64,000 nucleotides of DNA from Nocardioides szechwanensis (GTDB taxonomy: Bacteria > Actinomycetota > Actinomycetes > Propionibacteriales > Nocardioidaceae): the NCBI RefSeq assembly GCF_900103935.1, contig NZ_FNIC01000001.1, positions 443,203 to 507,202 on the forward strand. The letters are read 5' to 3'. Shown here in pieces: positions 43,142-52,776 of the stretch; positions within the stretch are counted from its first letter, which is position 1, and each line of letters begins with the position of its first letter. The notes beneath the pieces are model-generated. The model was given only the letters and a program-made list of their open reading frames with translations, did no database searches and was not told the DNA's origin. Position numbers and translations under genes: made by a program.

Positions 43142-44971
43142 TCACCCACCGGCGCGCAGCACGTCCGCCGCGCTGAATGAGCGCGTGGCCGCACCCCGGA
43201 ACACGACCAGCGCGCACCCGGCCGCGACCACCGCGCACAGCGCTGCGCCCGCGAAGATGGCGTGCTCCTGGGGGATCCCCGCGCCGGAGAGCAGGTCGCT
43301 GAACGCCTTGCACCGAGTCTTGCCGTTGCACACCTCACGCGCCGGCGGGAGCGGGTTGTCCGCGAGCTGGGCGTAGTAGCGGCGCAGGCCCACCGCGGTG
43401 AGCGCGGAGATGCCGACCAGCATGCCGACCATCCGTGCCACGACGACCAGGGCGGTGGCGACCCCGTGGACGTCGTCGTCCGTGCTGGCCAGGATCGCCG
43501 CGTTGACCGGCGCGAGGGCCAGCCCGAAGCCGAAGCCGCAGAGCACCAGCGTGGCGTCGGTGTGGAGGTGCTCGAGGCTGGTGATGTCCCACTGCGTCAT
43601 CAGCATGAAGGCGGTCGCGGCCATCAGCATGCCGACGGCGGTGATCAGCCCGGCGCTGAACCGGCGGGTGAGGTAGCCGCCGACCACGGCGCCGATCGGC
43701 AGCGCGACCAGGAAGCGGACCAGCACGAGCGCGGCCATCAGCTGGGAGTCGCGATAGATGGTGGTGCGCGCGAAGAGCGGGATGTCGATCAGTGCGGCGA
43801 TCAGGGCCGCGCCGACGAAGAAGCTGACCAGGATCGCGCCCCACGCCGGCGTGCGCCGCAGTGCTCCGCGGGGCACGAGGGGGGAGTCGGTACGGCGCAG
43901 GTGGACGACGAGCGCGACCGTCGCGACCGCGGAGCCGGCGAGGTAGTAGTAGCCCTGGTCGGCGAACAGCTGGATCTTGGGGTCGGCGGTGGCGAACGCC
44001 AGGATCACGCCGCCCAGGGCGACCGCCAGGAACAGGGCGCCGGTCACGTCGGCGTCGCGCATGCTGCGCACCCAGCTGGGGCCGTCGACCAGCGGCCGCC
44101 GGGCCGTGAAGCAGCGCACGACGAACAGCAGCCCGGCGAGGACTGCGGCCGCCCCGAGCGGGGTCAGCCACCGCCCGTCGCCGGCGAACGGGATGAACAG
44201 CTGGCCCCACGTCAGGTCCTGGAGCAGTGACGGCGGGCGGACGAACACCAGTCCGCCGGCGACCAGGCTCACCAGCAGGAGCACGCCACCGACGATGTCC
44301 GGGAAACCGCGGTGTGGGACGACACCACGTGTTTCGGGGCCTGATTCCTGCGGAATGTGACCAAACCGCAGAGCTCGGATGGCTGCGGCGAGCACCAGCC
44401 CGACGACGAGGTTGATCAGGAAGATCATCCGCCAGTCGGAGACGGCCAGGACCACGGCGCCGAAGAGCGGGCCGATGACGCTGCCGAGCTCCTGGACGGC
44501 CGACACCACGCCGAGGGGTACGCCGCGTCGCTCGCGCGGGTAGAGGTCGGCGACCAGGGCCAGCGTGGCGGGGACCAGCCCGCCACCGCCGAGACCCTGG
44601 AGGAAGCGGCCGGACACCATGGTCGGCATGTCGTAGGCCAGCGTGGTGACCAGCGAGCCGAGCGCGAAGATGACCAGCGCGGCCACCAGCACGGGGACCC
44701 GGCCCCGGAGGTCGGCGATCCGGCCGATGAGCGGGAGCATCGCGACGTAGCCGAGCAGGAAGCCGGAGATGATCGGGGCGGCCCGCTGGAGCTCCTCCGG
44801 GGAGATGCCGACCGCGCTGCCCATCTCGGGCAGGGCCAGCACGACGACGTAGGTGTCGGCGGCGGCGAACGCCACGGCTACGGCGGCGAGGCCGAGCAGC
44901 AGCCGTGGTGAGCCGTGGAGCGACTTCGTCGCTCCATTGGGAGTACTCGCTGAACTCGTACTCCCGGTCAC
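43142..44971 (-). CDS. MFS transporter, P55-like (DHA2 14-helix type)
   Basis: A 609-residue major facilitator with about 14 helices. Motif A is seen in PLIGRIADLRGRVPVLVAA, and motif C-like Gly/Pro repeats occur in the fifth helix (AVQELGSVIGPLFGAVVL). A long periplasmic segment near the C-terminus contains two Cys (EVCNGKTRCKAF). The GTG start overlaps the stop of the LprG-like lipoprotein gene (GTGA). The lipoprotein-MFS pair mirrors the lprG-p55 (Rv1411c-Rv1410c) operon of mycobacteria, which moves triacylglycerols or lipoglycans to the outer envelope. It is larger than P55 (about 520 residues). Drug efflux is an alternative. Confidence 0.87.
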   Translation of the reverse strand: MTGSTSSASTPNGATKSLHGSPRLLLGLAAVAVAFAAADTYVVVLALPEMGSAVGISPEELQRAAPIISGFLLGYVAMLPLIGRIADLRGRVPVLVAALVIFALGSLVTTLAYDMPTMVSGRFLQGLGGGGLVPATLALVADLYPRERRGVPLGVVSAVQELGSVIGPLFGAVVLAVSDWRMIFLINLVVGLVLAAAIRALRFGHIPQESGPETRGVVPHRGFPDIVGGVLLLVSLVAGGLVFVRPPSLLQDLTWGQLFIPFAGDGRWLTPLGAAAVLAGLLFVVRCFTARRPLVDGPSWVRSMRDADVTGALFLAVALGGVILAFATADPKIQLFADQGYYYLAGSAVATVALVVHLRRTDSPLVPRGALRRTPAWGAILVSFFVGAALIAALIDIPLFARTTIYRDSQLMAALVLVRFLVALPIGAVVGGYLTRRFSAGLITAVGMLMAATAFMLMTQWDITSLEHLHTDATLVLCGFGFGLALAPVNAAILASTDDDVHGVATALVVVARMVGMLVGISALTAVGLRRYYAQLADNPLPPAREVCNGKTRCKAFSDLLSGAGIPQEHAIFAGAALCAVVAAGCALVVFRGAATRSFSAADVLRAGG

Positions 44972-45675
44972 GGCGCGGTGATGTCCTTCTCGGTGCCGTA
45001 GTCGTCGAACTCGATGGTGTAGGTCATCGTGTCGGCGCCCTGGTAGAACTCACCGGTCAGCACCGCCGTGCGCAGCTCGCCGGAGTCGGAGATGGTGTAG
45101 GTCGCCTCGAAGTCGCCGGTCGAGCCCGGGATGATGTTCTTGACCGTCGAGCCCGGGACGGTGCCGGTGTACTCGGTGAAGATCTCCTTGTTGTTGTCCC
45201 CGCCCCGGATCGACTCGCCCTTCTCGAGGCTGGTCGTGGCGGGGAGCAGCGAGGAGAGCCCCGCGTCGGCGCTCATCAGCTGGGCGGGATCGGGCGCGCC
45301 GTACTCGCCGGGGTTGATCTCCTGGAACTCGGTGGTGAACGGGAGCACGGCGTAGACCACGTCGTCGACGGCGATGACTTTCACCGTCGGCGTGCCGCCC
45401 GCGATGGCGACCACGATCGAACCCTCGAACGCCGGAGCGTGAGTGCCGACCCCGTCGGCCGTCAGGATGCCGGTGACGCCGTCGGGCAGGTCCGTGGTCT
45501 CGAGCGCGATGTTGACGCCGCTGGTCTCGTCGAGCTTGGTCTTGGCGGTCGCCATGACCTCCTCGGGCGTCGCGTCGTCGGCGCCCCCGCCGCCGCCGCC
45601 ACCGTCGCCGCTGCAGGCCGAGCCGGACACGAGCAGGACGCCGACGAGGGCCAGCGGTGCGAGGCGCGAAAGCAT
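44968..45675 (-). CDS. lprG: LppX_LprAFG-family lipoprotein (LprG-like)
   Basis: A 235-residue lipoprotein. The signal peptide ends in VLLVSGSAC, giving a lipid-modified Cys at about residue 21, followed by a Gly-rich linker and Ser/Asp. The mature domain starts EVMATAKTKLDETSGVNI and contains GIGxHAPAFEG-like and TYTISDSGELRTAVLTGEF strands of the LprG fold, a half-barrel with a lipid pocket. In mycobacteria LprG binds triacylated glycolipids and works with P55. The gene starts 4 bp after the parC stop and is likely cotranscribed with it. ATG 45675 is chosen; ATG 45693 is possible. Confidence 0.85.
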   Translation of the reverse strand: MLSRLAPLALVGVLLVSGSACSGDGGGGGGGADDATPEEVMATAKTKLDETSGVNIALETTDLPDGVTGILTADGVGTHAPAFEGSIVVAIAGGTPTVKVIAVDDVVYAVLPFTTEFQEINPGEYGAPDPAQLMSADAGLSSLLPATTSLEKGESIRGGDNNKEIFTEYTGTVPGSTVKNIIPGSTGDFEATYTISDSGELRTAVLTGEFYQGADTMTYTIEFDDYGTEKDITAP

Positions 45676-45679
45676 GCGG

Positions 45680-48160
45680 TCACCCTTCCACATGGGAGGC
45701 GGCCGGTACGCCGATCCGCGCGGACAGCGGACCCGCGCACGCGACGATCGGCTGCGACCCGGGCGTGCCGGAGCCGTCGCGGCGGCCGTTGGCCTCGGGC
45801 AGCTCGACCGGAGCGCCGCTGGCCGCACTCGCGCGGGCCGGAGCGGTGCCGGCCCAGGCGAAGACCAGGGCGTCCTCGCCCTTGAGGAAGCGGTGGCAGC
45901 GCACGCCACCGGTGGCGCGGCCCTTGGGCGGGTACTCGGTGAACGGCGTGACCTTCACGAGCCCCGGCTCGGTGCCGGGCAGCGCGGTGGAGGAGCCGGA
46001 GGCGGTGACCACGACCGAGCCCTCGGGCTCGACGACGCCGAACCACGCCACGGACTCGCCGGACGTCAGCCGGATGCCGGCGATCCCGCCGCCGGCACGG
46101 CCCTGCGGTCGGACGCCCTCGGCGCCGAAGTGCAGCAGCTGGGCGTCGGTGGTGATGAAGCAGAGCGTCTCGGTGCCGGTGAGCAGCTGGGTGGCGCCGA
46201 CGACCTCGTCGCCGGGCTCGAGCCGGATCACCTCCCACTCGTCCTTGCCCAGGACCTCGGGGTTGACCCGCTTGACCGTGCCCTGTCGGGTGCCGAGGGC
46301 CAGGCCGGGACCGTCGGCGGTCAGCGTGCACAGCGCGAGCGCCCGCTCGCCGGCGCCGAGCGACAGCACCTCGCTGAGCGGCAGCCCGCCCTGGAGGTTG
46401 GGGTCGTTGGCCGACGCGGGGATGGCCGGGAGGTCGAGCACCCCGAGGCGCAGGACCCGTCCGGCCGAGGTGAGTACGCCGATCTCGCCGCGCGCGGTGG
46501 TCGCGATCGCCGAGACGACGACGTCGTGGTTGGTGCGGGCGCCGCCCGACCCGACCGCCTCCGCGTTGGAGGTGCGCGCGAGCAGCCCCGTGGCCGACAG
46601 CAGGGCGAAGCAAGGGTCGTCGGCCACCTCGAGGGCCACCGCGCTGGAGGTGACGGTGGTGCCGGACGACTCCAGGAGGACGGTGCGACGGGGGGTGCCG
46701 TAGGCCTTGGCCACGTCGGTGAGCTCGTCGCCGACGACCTTGCGGAGCAGCTTCTCGTCGCCCAGGATCGCGTCGAGCTCTTCGATCTCGCGGCGCAGCT
46801 CCTGCTGCTCCTTCTCCAGCTCGATCCGGCTGAACCGGGTGAGCCGGCGCAGCTGCATCTCGAGGATGTAGTCGGTCTGCGCCAGCGAGAGGTCGAAGAC
46901 CGACATCAGCCGCTCGCGGGCGGTCGCGGTGTCGTCGCTGATGCGGATCACCTGGATCACCTCGTCGATGTCCAGGAGCGCGACCAGCAGCCCGTCGATG
47001 AGGTGGAGGCGGTCTGCCTTCTTGTTGCGGCGGAACTGCGAGCGGCGGCGTACGACGTCGTAGCGGTGCTCGAGGAAGACCTCGAGCATCTCCTTGAGCC
47101 CGAGAGTGCGCGGCTGGCCGTCGACGAGTGCGACGTTGTTGATCCCGAACGAGTCCTCCATCGGCGTGTGCCGGTAGAGCTGCTCGAGCAGCGCCTCGGG
47201 CACGAAGCCGTTCTTGACCTCGATCACCAGGCGGAGCCCGTGCTCACGGTCGGTGAGGTCCTTCATGTCGGAGATGCCCTGGAGCTTCTTGCCCTGCACC
47301 AGCGTCTTGATCCGTTCGATGACCTTCTCGGTGCCGACGCCGTAGGGCAGCTCGGTCACCACGATGCCCTTGCGACGGCCGATGGTCTCGATCCGCGCAC
47401 TGGCGCGCATCCGGAACGAGCCGCGGCCGGTCTCGTAGGCGTCGCGGATGCCGTCGAGACCGACGATCTTCCCGCCGGTGGGCAGGTCGGGGCCGGGCAC
47501 GAACCGCATCAGGTCGTCGATGGTCGCCGTCGGGTGGGTGATCAGGTGGCGCAGCGCCTGGACCACCTCGACCAGGTTGTGCGGCGCGCAGTTGGTGGCC
47601 ATGCCGACCGCGATGCCGGTGGTGCCGTTGACGACGAGGTGGGGGATCGCCGCCGGCAGGACCGTCGGCTCCATCTCGCGGGAGTCGTAGTTGGGCTTGA
47701 AGTCGACGGTGTCCTCGTCGATCGAGGCGGTCATCGCCACCGCGGCGGGCGCCATCCGGCACTCCGTGTAGCGCATGGCAGCGGGGGAGTCGTCGGGCGA
47801 GCCGAAGTTGCCGTGCCCGTCGACGGTGGGCACCCGCAGCGAGAACGGCTGGGTCATCCGCACCAGTGCGTCGTAGATGGCCGTGTCACCGTGCGGGTGC
47901 AGCCGACCCATGACCTCACCGACGACGCGGGCGCTCTTGACGTGGCCGCGGTCGGGACGCAGCCCCATCTCGTTCATCGTGTAGAGGATCCGGCGCTGCA
48001 CGGGCTTGAGACCGTCACGGGCGTCGGGCAGGGCGCGGGAGTAGATGACGGAGTAGGCGTACTCGAGGAACGACGACCGCATCTCGTCGCCGACGTCGAT
48101 GTCGAGGATATGCTCCTCGAAGTCGTCGGGGAGCGGCGGTTTCGTCGTACGGCGGGCCAT
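45680..48160 (-). CDS. parC: DNA topoisomerase IV subunit A / GyrA-type subunit
   Basis: An 826-residue DNA-cleaving subunit. The catalytic Tyr is Tyr131 in SPAAMRYTE. The quinolone-determining stretch [14 protein letters not shown] precedes it. The breakage-reunion domain extends to about residue 500, followed by a six-blade pinwheel C-terminal domain with repeats such as [14 protein letters not shown] and [13 protein letters not shown]. It partners ParE. ATG 48160 is 6 nt after GACAAT (48172-48167), leaderless. Only 4 bp separate its stop from the LprG start, an unusual link between topoisomerase and envelope lipid transport genes. The GNAT-ACS gene is divergent. Confidence 0.94.
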   Translation of the reverse strand: MARRTTKPPLPDDFEEHILDIDVGDEMRSSFLEYAYSVIYSRALPDARDGLKPVQRRILYTMNEMGLRPDRGHVKSARVVGEVMGRLHPHGDTAIYDALVRMTQPFSLRVPTVDGHGNFGSPDDSPAAMRYTECRMAPAAVAMTASIDEDTVDFKPNYDSREMEPTVLPAAIPHLVVNGTTGIAVGMATNCAPHNLVEVVQALRHLITHPTATIDDLMRFVPGPDLPTGGKIVGLDGIRDAYETGRGSFRMRASARIETIGRRKGIVVTELPYGVGTEKVIERIKTLVQGKKLQGISDMKDLTDREHGLRLVIEVKNGFVPEALLEQLYRHTPMEDSFGINNVALVDGQPRTLGLKEMLEVFLEHRYDVVRRRSQFRRNKKADRLHLIDGLLVALLDIDEVIQVIRISDDTATARERLMSVFDLSLAQTDYILEMQLRRLTRFSRIELEKEQQELRREIEELDAILGDEKLLRKVVGDELTDVAKAYGTPRRTVLLESSGTTVTSSAVALEVADDPCFALLSATGLLARTSNAEAVGSGGARTNHDVVVSAIATTARGEIGVLTSAGRVLRLGVLDLPAIPASANDPNLQGGLPLSEVLSLGAGERALALCTLTADGPGLALGTRQGTVKRVNPEVLGKDEWEVIRLEPGDEVVGATQLLTGTETLCFITTDAQLLHFGAEGVRPQGRAGGGIAGIRLTSGESVAWFGVVEPEGSVVVTASGSSTALPGTEPGLVKVTPFTEYPPKGRATGGVRCHRFLKGEDALVFAWAGTAPARASAASGAPVELPEANGRRDGSGTPGSQPIVACAGPLSARIGVPAASHVEG

Positions 48161-48236
48161 GGCCGCATTGTCTCCCGCGCCGCGCGGCCATCCGGAGGGG
48201 GCACGCCGTTCACGGTCGTCGGGATAGATTCTGGGC

Positions 48237-50963
48237 GTGACCGCCGAGCCGACCAGCAGCACCACCGACGAACTGAGCGAGATCCCGAGCGCTCCTCGTC
48301 ACTGGGAGGCCGACGTCCTGCTGCGCGACGGCCGCACGGCCCACATCCGGCCGATCGCGGCCAACGACGCCGAGCTGCTCGTGGAGTTCTACTCCCGCGT
48401 CTCCGACGAGTCGAAGTACTACCGGTTCTTCAGCCCGATGCCCAAGCTCTCCGAGAAGGACGTCGCCCGCTTCACGCAGGTCGACCACCAGGACCGGGTG
48501 GCGTTCGTCCTGATGCTCCAGGGGCAGATGATCGCCGTCGGCCGGTTCGACGTGATCAAGCCCGGCGAGGCCGAGGTGGCGTTCCTGGTCGAGGACCAGC
48601 ACCAGGGCCGTGGCATCGCCCAGCTGCTGCTCGAGCACCTCGCCCAGGCCGGCCGCGAGCGCGGGGTCGAGCGGTTCGTCGCCGAGGTGCTGCCCGACAA
48701 CCACCGGATGATCCAGATCTTCCGCGACGCCGGCTACCGCATCGCCAGCGAGTACGACGAGGGCGTGCTGATGCTGGAGTTCTCCATCGACCCCACCGAG
48801 ACCGCCATCGGCGTGATGCGCGGCCGTGAGCACCGGGCCGAGGCCGCGTCGATCGAGCGGTTCTTCAACCCCCGCTCGGTGGCTGTCATCGGGGCCAGCC
48901 GCCGCCAGGACACGATCGGGCAGGCGCTGGTGCGCCACCTAGTCACCGGCGACTACACGGGCCGGGTCTACGTCGTGAACCCCAGCGCCGCGGCGGTCTC
49001 GGGCATGCCCGCCTACAAGGCGGTCGGCGACATCCCCGACGACGTCGACGTCGCGATCGTCGCCGTACCGGCCGAGGCCGTCGAGGACGTCGTGCTCGAG
49101 TGCGCGGCCAAGGGCGTCCACGGCCTGGTCGTGATCTCGTCGGGCTTCGCCGAGACCGGTGACGAGGGGCGCAAGCGCCAGCGCCGCCTGGTCGGGCTGT
49201 CGCGCTCCTACGGCCTGCGCCTAATCGGCCCCAACTGCCTGGGCGTCATCAACACCGACCCTTCCGTGTCGATCAACGCCTCGCTCTCGTCGGTGATGCC
49301 GGCGCGCGGACGTGCGGGCTTCTTCTGCCAGTCCGGCGCGCTCGGCTCGGCGATCCTCGAGAAGGTGCAGAACCGCGGGCTCGGCCTCTCGACGTTCGTC
49401 AGCGCCGGCAACCGCGCCGACGTGTCGGGCAACGACCTGCTGCAGTACTGGGAGGAGGACGACTCCACCGAGGTCGTGCTGCTCTACCTCGAGTCGATCG
49501 GTAACCCCCGCAAGTTCTCCCGGATCGCGCGCCGGGTCTCGCTGCGCAAGCCGATCATCGCGGTGCGCTCGGGCCGCACCACCCAGGGTGTGCCGATGGG
49601 CCACGCCGTACGCCGGATCGCGGCACCGCCGCAGGCCGTCGACGCGATGTTCCGCCAGGCGGGCGTGATCCAGGTCGACACGCTCGAGGAGATGTTCGAC
49701 GTCGCCCAGCTGCTCGCGCACCAGCCGCTGCCGCGCGGGCGCCGGGTCGCGATCGTCGGCAACTCCGACGCGCTCGGACTGCTGGCCGCCGACGCCGCCG
49801 CCGCCGTGGGCCTGGTCGTCAACAAGTCGGTCGCGCTCGGCGCCGAGGCGACCGCCGAGGACTTCGAGGACGCCCTCGACGCCGCCATCGACGACCCCGA
49901 CATCGACTCCGTCATCGCGGTCTACATCCCGCCGCTCAACGTCTCCGGTGAGGACGTCGCCAACGTGCTAGCCGCCGTCGGCGAGCAGTCCGACAAGCCG
50001 CTGGTGTCGTCGTTCCTCGGCGCCGAAGGCGTCCCCGAGCTGCTGCGCGTCCCCGACGTCGCGGGCTCGACGGCCGGCCGCGGCTCGGTGCCGTCGTACC
50101 CCGCCGTCGAGGCCGCCGTGCGCGCGCTCGCGCGCGTCGTGGAGTACGCCGTGTGGTTGCGCACCCCCGACGGCCCACCGCCCGACCCGGCCGAGGTCGA
50201 CCTGGCGACTGCCCGCCAGCTGGTCAACAGCGTCCTGGCCGAGCACCCGCAGGGCACGGGCCTCACCCGTGAGCAGACCACTGAGCTGCTGGCCGCCTAC
50301 GACATCACCCTGTGGGAGTCGCGTCCGGTCTCGACCCTGCGCCAGGCCCAGGCCGCCGGGCGCGAGATGGGCTGGGACGTCGTGCTCAAGGCGACCTCCC
50401 ACCCGCTGCGCGAGCGGCCCGACCTGGCTCATGTGTGGCGCAACATCGACACCAGCGCCGAGATGCGTGACGCGTGGGACTCCCTGACCGCGCTGGTCGG
50501 CGGCGCCGACTCGGCGGGGTTCGTGGTGCAGAAGCACGCGCCGCCCGGCGTACCCATCGCCATCCGCAGCATCGAGGACCCGCTCTTCGGGCCGGTCGTG
50601 TCGTTCGGCATCTCGGGCCCGATCATCGAGCTGCTGGCCGACAAGTCCTACCGGATCCCGCCGCTCGGCGACCGTGACGCCGCGGCGATGGTGCGGGAGA
50701 TCAAGAGCTCGCCGATGCTCTTCGGCTACCGCGGTGCCGAGGTCGTCGACGTGGTCGAGATCGAGCGCCTGATCAGCCGGGTCGCCCAGCTCCAGAACGA
50801 CCTGCCGCAGGTCAGCTCCCTCGAGCTCGCGCTGGTCCTGGCCGGGACCAGTGGGGCCTCCGTGCTCACCGCCGAGGCCCGCGTCGACCCGGTCACCGAC
50901 CCGCGCTCGGACCTGTTCGTGCGCCGGATGCCGGAGCAGCAGGGCGACACGCTCCCGGGCTGA
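48237..50963 (+). CDS. GNAT-acyl-CoA synthetase (ADP-forming) fusion, Pat-like lysine acetyltransferase
   Basis: A 908-residue protein. Residues ~20-185 are a GNAT domain ([22 protein letters not shown]). Residues ~195-660 are CoA-binding and ligase-like domains ([44 protein letters not shown]). Residues ~680-900 are an ATP-grasp domain. In active ADP-forming synthetases a His loop S-H-T-G follows the R-S-G-R segment; here it reads G-H-A-V, so the synthetase part may only sense acetyl-CoA or other ligands, as proposed for bacterial Pat enzymes. GNAT comes first, as in Streptomyces PatA and unlike enterobacterial Pat. GTG 48237 is 6 nt after TAGATT (48225-48230). It probably regulates acyl-CoA synthetases. 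Confidence 0.87.
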   Translation: MTAEPTSSTTDELSEIPSAPRHWEADVLLRDGRTAHIRPIAANDAELLVEFYSRVSDESKYYRFFSPMPKLSEKDVARFTQVDHQDRVAFVLMLQGQMIAVGRFDVIKPGEAEVAFLVEDQHQGRGIAQLLLEHLAQAGRERGVERFVAEVLPDNHRMIQIFRDAGYRIASEYDEGVLMLEFSIDPTETAIGVMRGREHRAEAASIERFFNPRSVAVIGASRRQDTIGQALVRHLVTGDYTGRVYVVNPSAAAVSGMPAYKAVGDIPDDVDVAIVAVPAEAVEDVVLECAAKGVHGLVVISSGFAETGDEGRKRQRRLVGLSRSYGLRLIGPNCLGVINTDPSVSINASLSSVMPARGRAGFFCQSGALGSAILEKVQNRGLGLSTFVSAGNRADVSGNDLLQYWEEDDSTEVVLLYLESIGNPRKFSRIARRVSLRKPIIAVRSGRTTQGVPMGHAVRRIAAPPQAVDAMFRQAGVIQVDTLEEMFDVAQLLAHQPLPRGRRVAIVGNSDALGLLAADAAAAVGLVVNKSVALGAEATAEDFEDALDAAIDDPDIDSVIAVYIPPLNVSGEDVANVLAAVGEQSDKPLVSSFLGAEGVPELLRVPDVAGSTAGRGSVPSYPAVEAAVRALARVVEYAVWLRTPDGPPPDPAEVDLATARQLVNSVLAEHPQGTGLTREQTTELLAAYDITLWESRPVSTLRQAQAAGREMGWDVVLKATSHPLRERPDLAHVWRNIDTSAEMRDAWDSLTALVGGADSAGFVVQKHAPPGVPIAIRSIEDPLFGPVVSFGISGPIIELLADKSYRIPPLGDRDAAAMVREIKSSPMLFGYRGAEVVDVVEIERLISRVAQLQNDLPQVSSLELALVLAGTSGASVLTAEARVDPVTDPRSDLFVRRMPEQQGDTLPG

Positions 50964-50994
50964 CCGCGTCGGGCCCCCGTGACAGACTGACGCC

Positions 50995-51582
50995 ATGCGC
51001 AGCACCCGCACCGACGACCGCGACCGGACCCTCGAGCTCCGGGAGGCGATCGACCGCACGGGCTACTACCCCGAGGTCGTCGCCGACGGCGTCGAGGCGG
51101 CGGTGGCGGGGGAGCAGGTGGTGTCGTTCTACGTGCATCACGAGCCCACCTTCGAGCGCGAGGAGGTGCGCCGCCACCAGAGCGTCATCGTGCTCACGCC
51201 GTCGCGCCTGGTGCTCGCCCACACCGACGAGCACGCCGGTGACGACCTGCTGCCCGAGCCCTACACCTCCACCTCGACCGAGGCGATCGCCCTGTCGGCG
51301 GTCAAGTCGGTCGTCGTCACCCGGATGACCGCCAACCCCACGTCGGGCCCGACCCCGCCCGCCGAGGCGGTCATGACCATCGGCTGGGGCGGCGTGAGCC
51401 GGATCGACCTCGAGCCCGCCGGCTGCGCCGACCCCGAGTGCGACGCCGACCACGGCTACACCGGGGTGCTGGCCTCCGACGACTTCTCGCTGCGGGTCTC
51501 GGCCGCCGCCGACGGTGTCGACGCCGTGGCCGGGCTGCTGTCCTTCGCCGAGTCGCTGTCCGCTCGGACCCACGCGGGGTGA
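50995..51582 (+). CDS. DUF5998 family protein
   Basis: A 195-residue soluble protein of an actinobacterial family with unknown function. Conserved blocks visible here are IDRTGYYPEVVADGV, VSFYVHHEPTF, RHQSVIVLTPSRLVLAHTDE and ATIGW-like strands, then a Cys pair, GCADPECDADH. The fold looks like a PH-like beta domain. ATG 50995 lies 6 nt after CAGACT. It overlaps the phosphodiesterase start by 4 bp (GTGA), so the two form an operon. Confidence 0.85.
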   Translation: MRSTRTDDRDRTLELREAIDRTGYYPEVVADGVEAAVAGEQVVSFYVHHEPTFEREEVRRHQSVIVLTPSRLVLAHTDEHAGDDLLPEPYTSTSTEAIALSAVKSVVVTRMTANPTSGPTPPAEAVMTIGWGGVSRIDLEPAGCADPECDADHGYTGVLASDDFSLRVSAAADGVDAVAGLLSFAESLSARTHAG

Positions 51583-52697
51583 CCGAGTTCGTCGAGCCCG
51601 CCTACGGGCAGCGCTCGCTGGGTGACGTCGTACCGGCCGTCGCGGCCGCGCTCGGGGTGCCGGGAGCAGCAGAGCCGACCGGGCTCGTGCTGCCGGACGC
51701 CGCGTCGTACGTCGTGTTCCTCATCGACGGGCTGGGGGCCCGGCTGCTCGAGCGCTACGCCCACGCCGCGCCCTACCTCTCGACGCTGCTGGCCGACCAG
51801 GCGCCCGCCACCGCCGGCGTGCCCTCGACCACCGCGACCAGCCTGACCTCCTTCGGCACCGGGCTCAGCCCGGGCGCGCACGGGCTGGTCGGCTTCACCT
51901 CGCGGGTGCCCGGCACCGACCGGCTGCTCAACGCGCTCTTCTGGGACAAGGACGTCGACCCGCTGGAGTGGCAGCCGCACCAGACGGCGTTCGGCCGGCT
52001 CCAGGCCGCCGGGGTGCCGGTCACGGTCGTCAACAAGCGCGAGTTCCGCGACAGCGGCCTGACCATCGCCGCCCACCGCGGCGCGGAGTACGTCGGTGCC
52101 GACAAGGTCGGCGAGCGGATCGCGGCCGCGGTCACCGCGTCCGCCGTACGCCCGTCCCTGACCTACCTCTACGACGGCGACCTCGACTGGACCGGCCACA
52201 AGTGGGGCGTCCGCTCGAGCCAGTGGCTGATGCAGCTCTCGATGATCGACGCCGAGGCCGAGCAGCTGCGCGAGGCGCTGCCCTCCCACACCCGGCTCGT
52301 CGTCATCGCCGACCACGGCATGGTCGACTCGCCGCCCGAGCGCCGGATCGACGTCGACGAGCACCTCGAGCTGCGCGACGGCGTCGCCCTGCTCGGCGGC
52401 GAGGCCCGCTTCCGCCACCTCTACTGCCAGCGCGGTGCCGTCGACGACGTCGTCGCGACCTGGACCGAGCACCTGGGTGACCGCGCCGAGGTGATGACCC
52501 GGGAGACCGCGATCGGCCGCGGCTGGTTCGGCGCGGTCGAGCCCCTGGTCCGGCCCCGCCTCGGTGACGTGATCGTCGCCTGCCGCAGCGACCACGCCAT
52601 CCTCTCCAGCGTCGACTTCTCCTACGAGACCACCCTCGTCGGCCTCCACGGCTCCCTCACCGAGGACGAGATGCTGATCCCGCTCGTCGTCGACTGA
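51579..52697 (+). CDS. Alkaline phosphatase superfamily nucleotide pyrophosphatase/phosphodiesterase
   Basis: A 372-residue metal-dependent phosphodiesterase. YVVFLIDGLGARLLER carries the first metal-binding Asp; TAGVPSTTATSLTSFGTG carries the nucleophile Thr/Ser; DGDLDWTGHKWG and VVIADHGMVD bring the further Asp and His ligands; SDHAIL holds the last His region. No signal peptide is evident, so it is probably cytoplasmic. The natural substrate (nucleotide sugar, phosphonate or phosphodiester) is not decided by sequence. GTG 51579 overlaps the DUF5998 stop. A 25-bp hairpin follows. Confidence 0.88.
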   Translation: MTEFVEPAYGQRSLGDVVPAVAAALGVPGAAEPTGLVLPDAASYVVFLIDGLGARLLERYAHAAPYLSTLLADQAPATAGVPSTTATSLTSFGTGLSPGAHGLVGFTSRVPGTDRLLNALFWDKDVDPLEWQPHQTAFGRLQAAGVPVTVVNKREFRDSGLTIAAHRGAEYVGADKVGERIAAAVTASAVRPSLTYLYDGDLDWTGHKWGVRSSQWLMQLSMIDAEAEQLREALPSHTRLVVIADHGMVDSPPERRIDVDEHLELRDGVALLGGEARFRHLYCQRGAVDDVVATWTEHLGDRAEVMTRETAIGRGWFGAVEPLVRPRLGDVIVACRSDHAILSSVDFSYETTLVGLHGSLTEDEMLIPLVVD

Positions 52698-52699
52698 CG

Positions 52700-52764
52700 G
52701 GAAAGTACGGAACGTTTTCGACCTGGATCTGCTGATCTGAGGTCGAAAACGTTCCGTACTTTCC
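52700..52764. repeat. 25-bp perfect inverted repeat, low-GC hairpin between convergent genes
   Basis: Bases 52700-52724 are exactly complementary to 52740-52764, with a 15-nt spacer that itself has GATC...GATC arms. Base composition is much lower in GC than the surroundings (AAAGTACGGAACGTTTTCGA core). It fills the gap between the phosphodiesterase and SGNH-hydrolase stops, so it may serve as a two-way terminator, but the arm length and composition suggest a repeated intergenic palindrome. Confidence 0.8.
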
Positions 52765-52776
52765 GGGGGACGCGGG

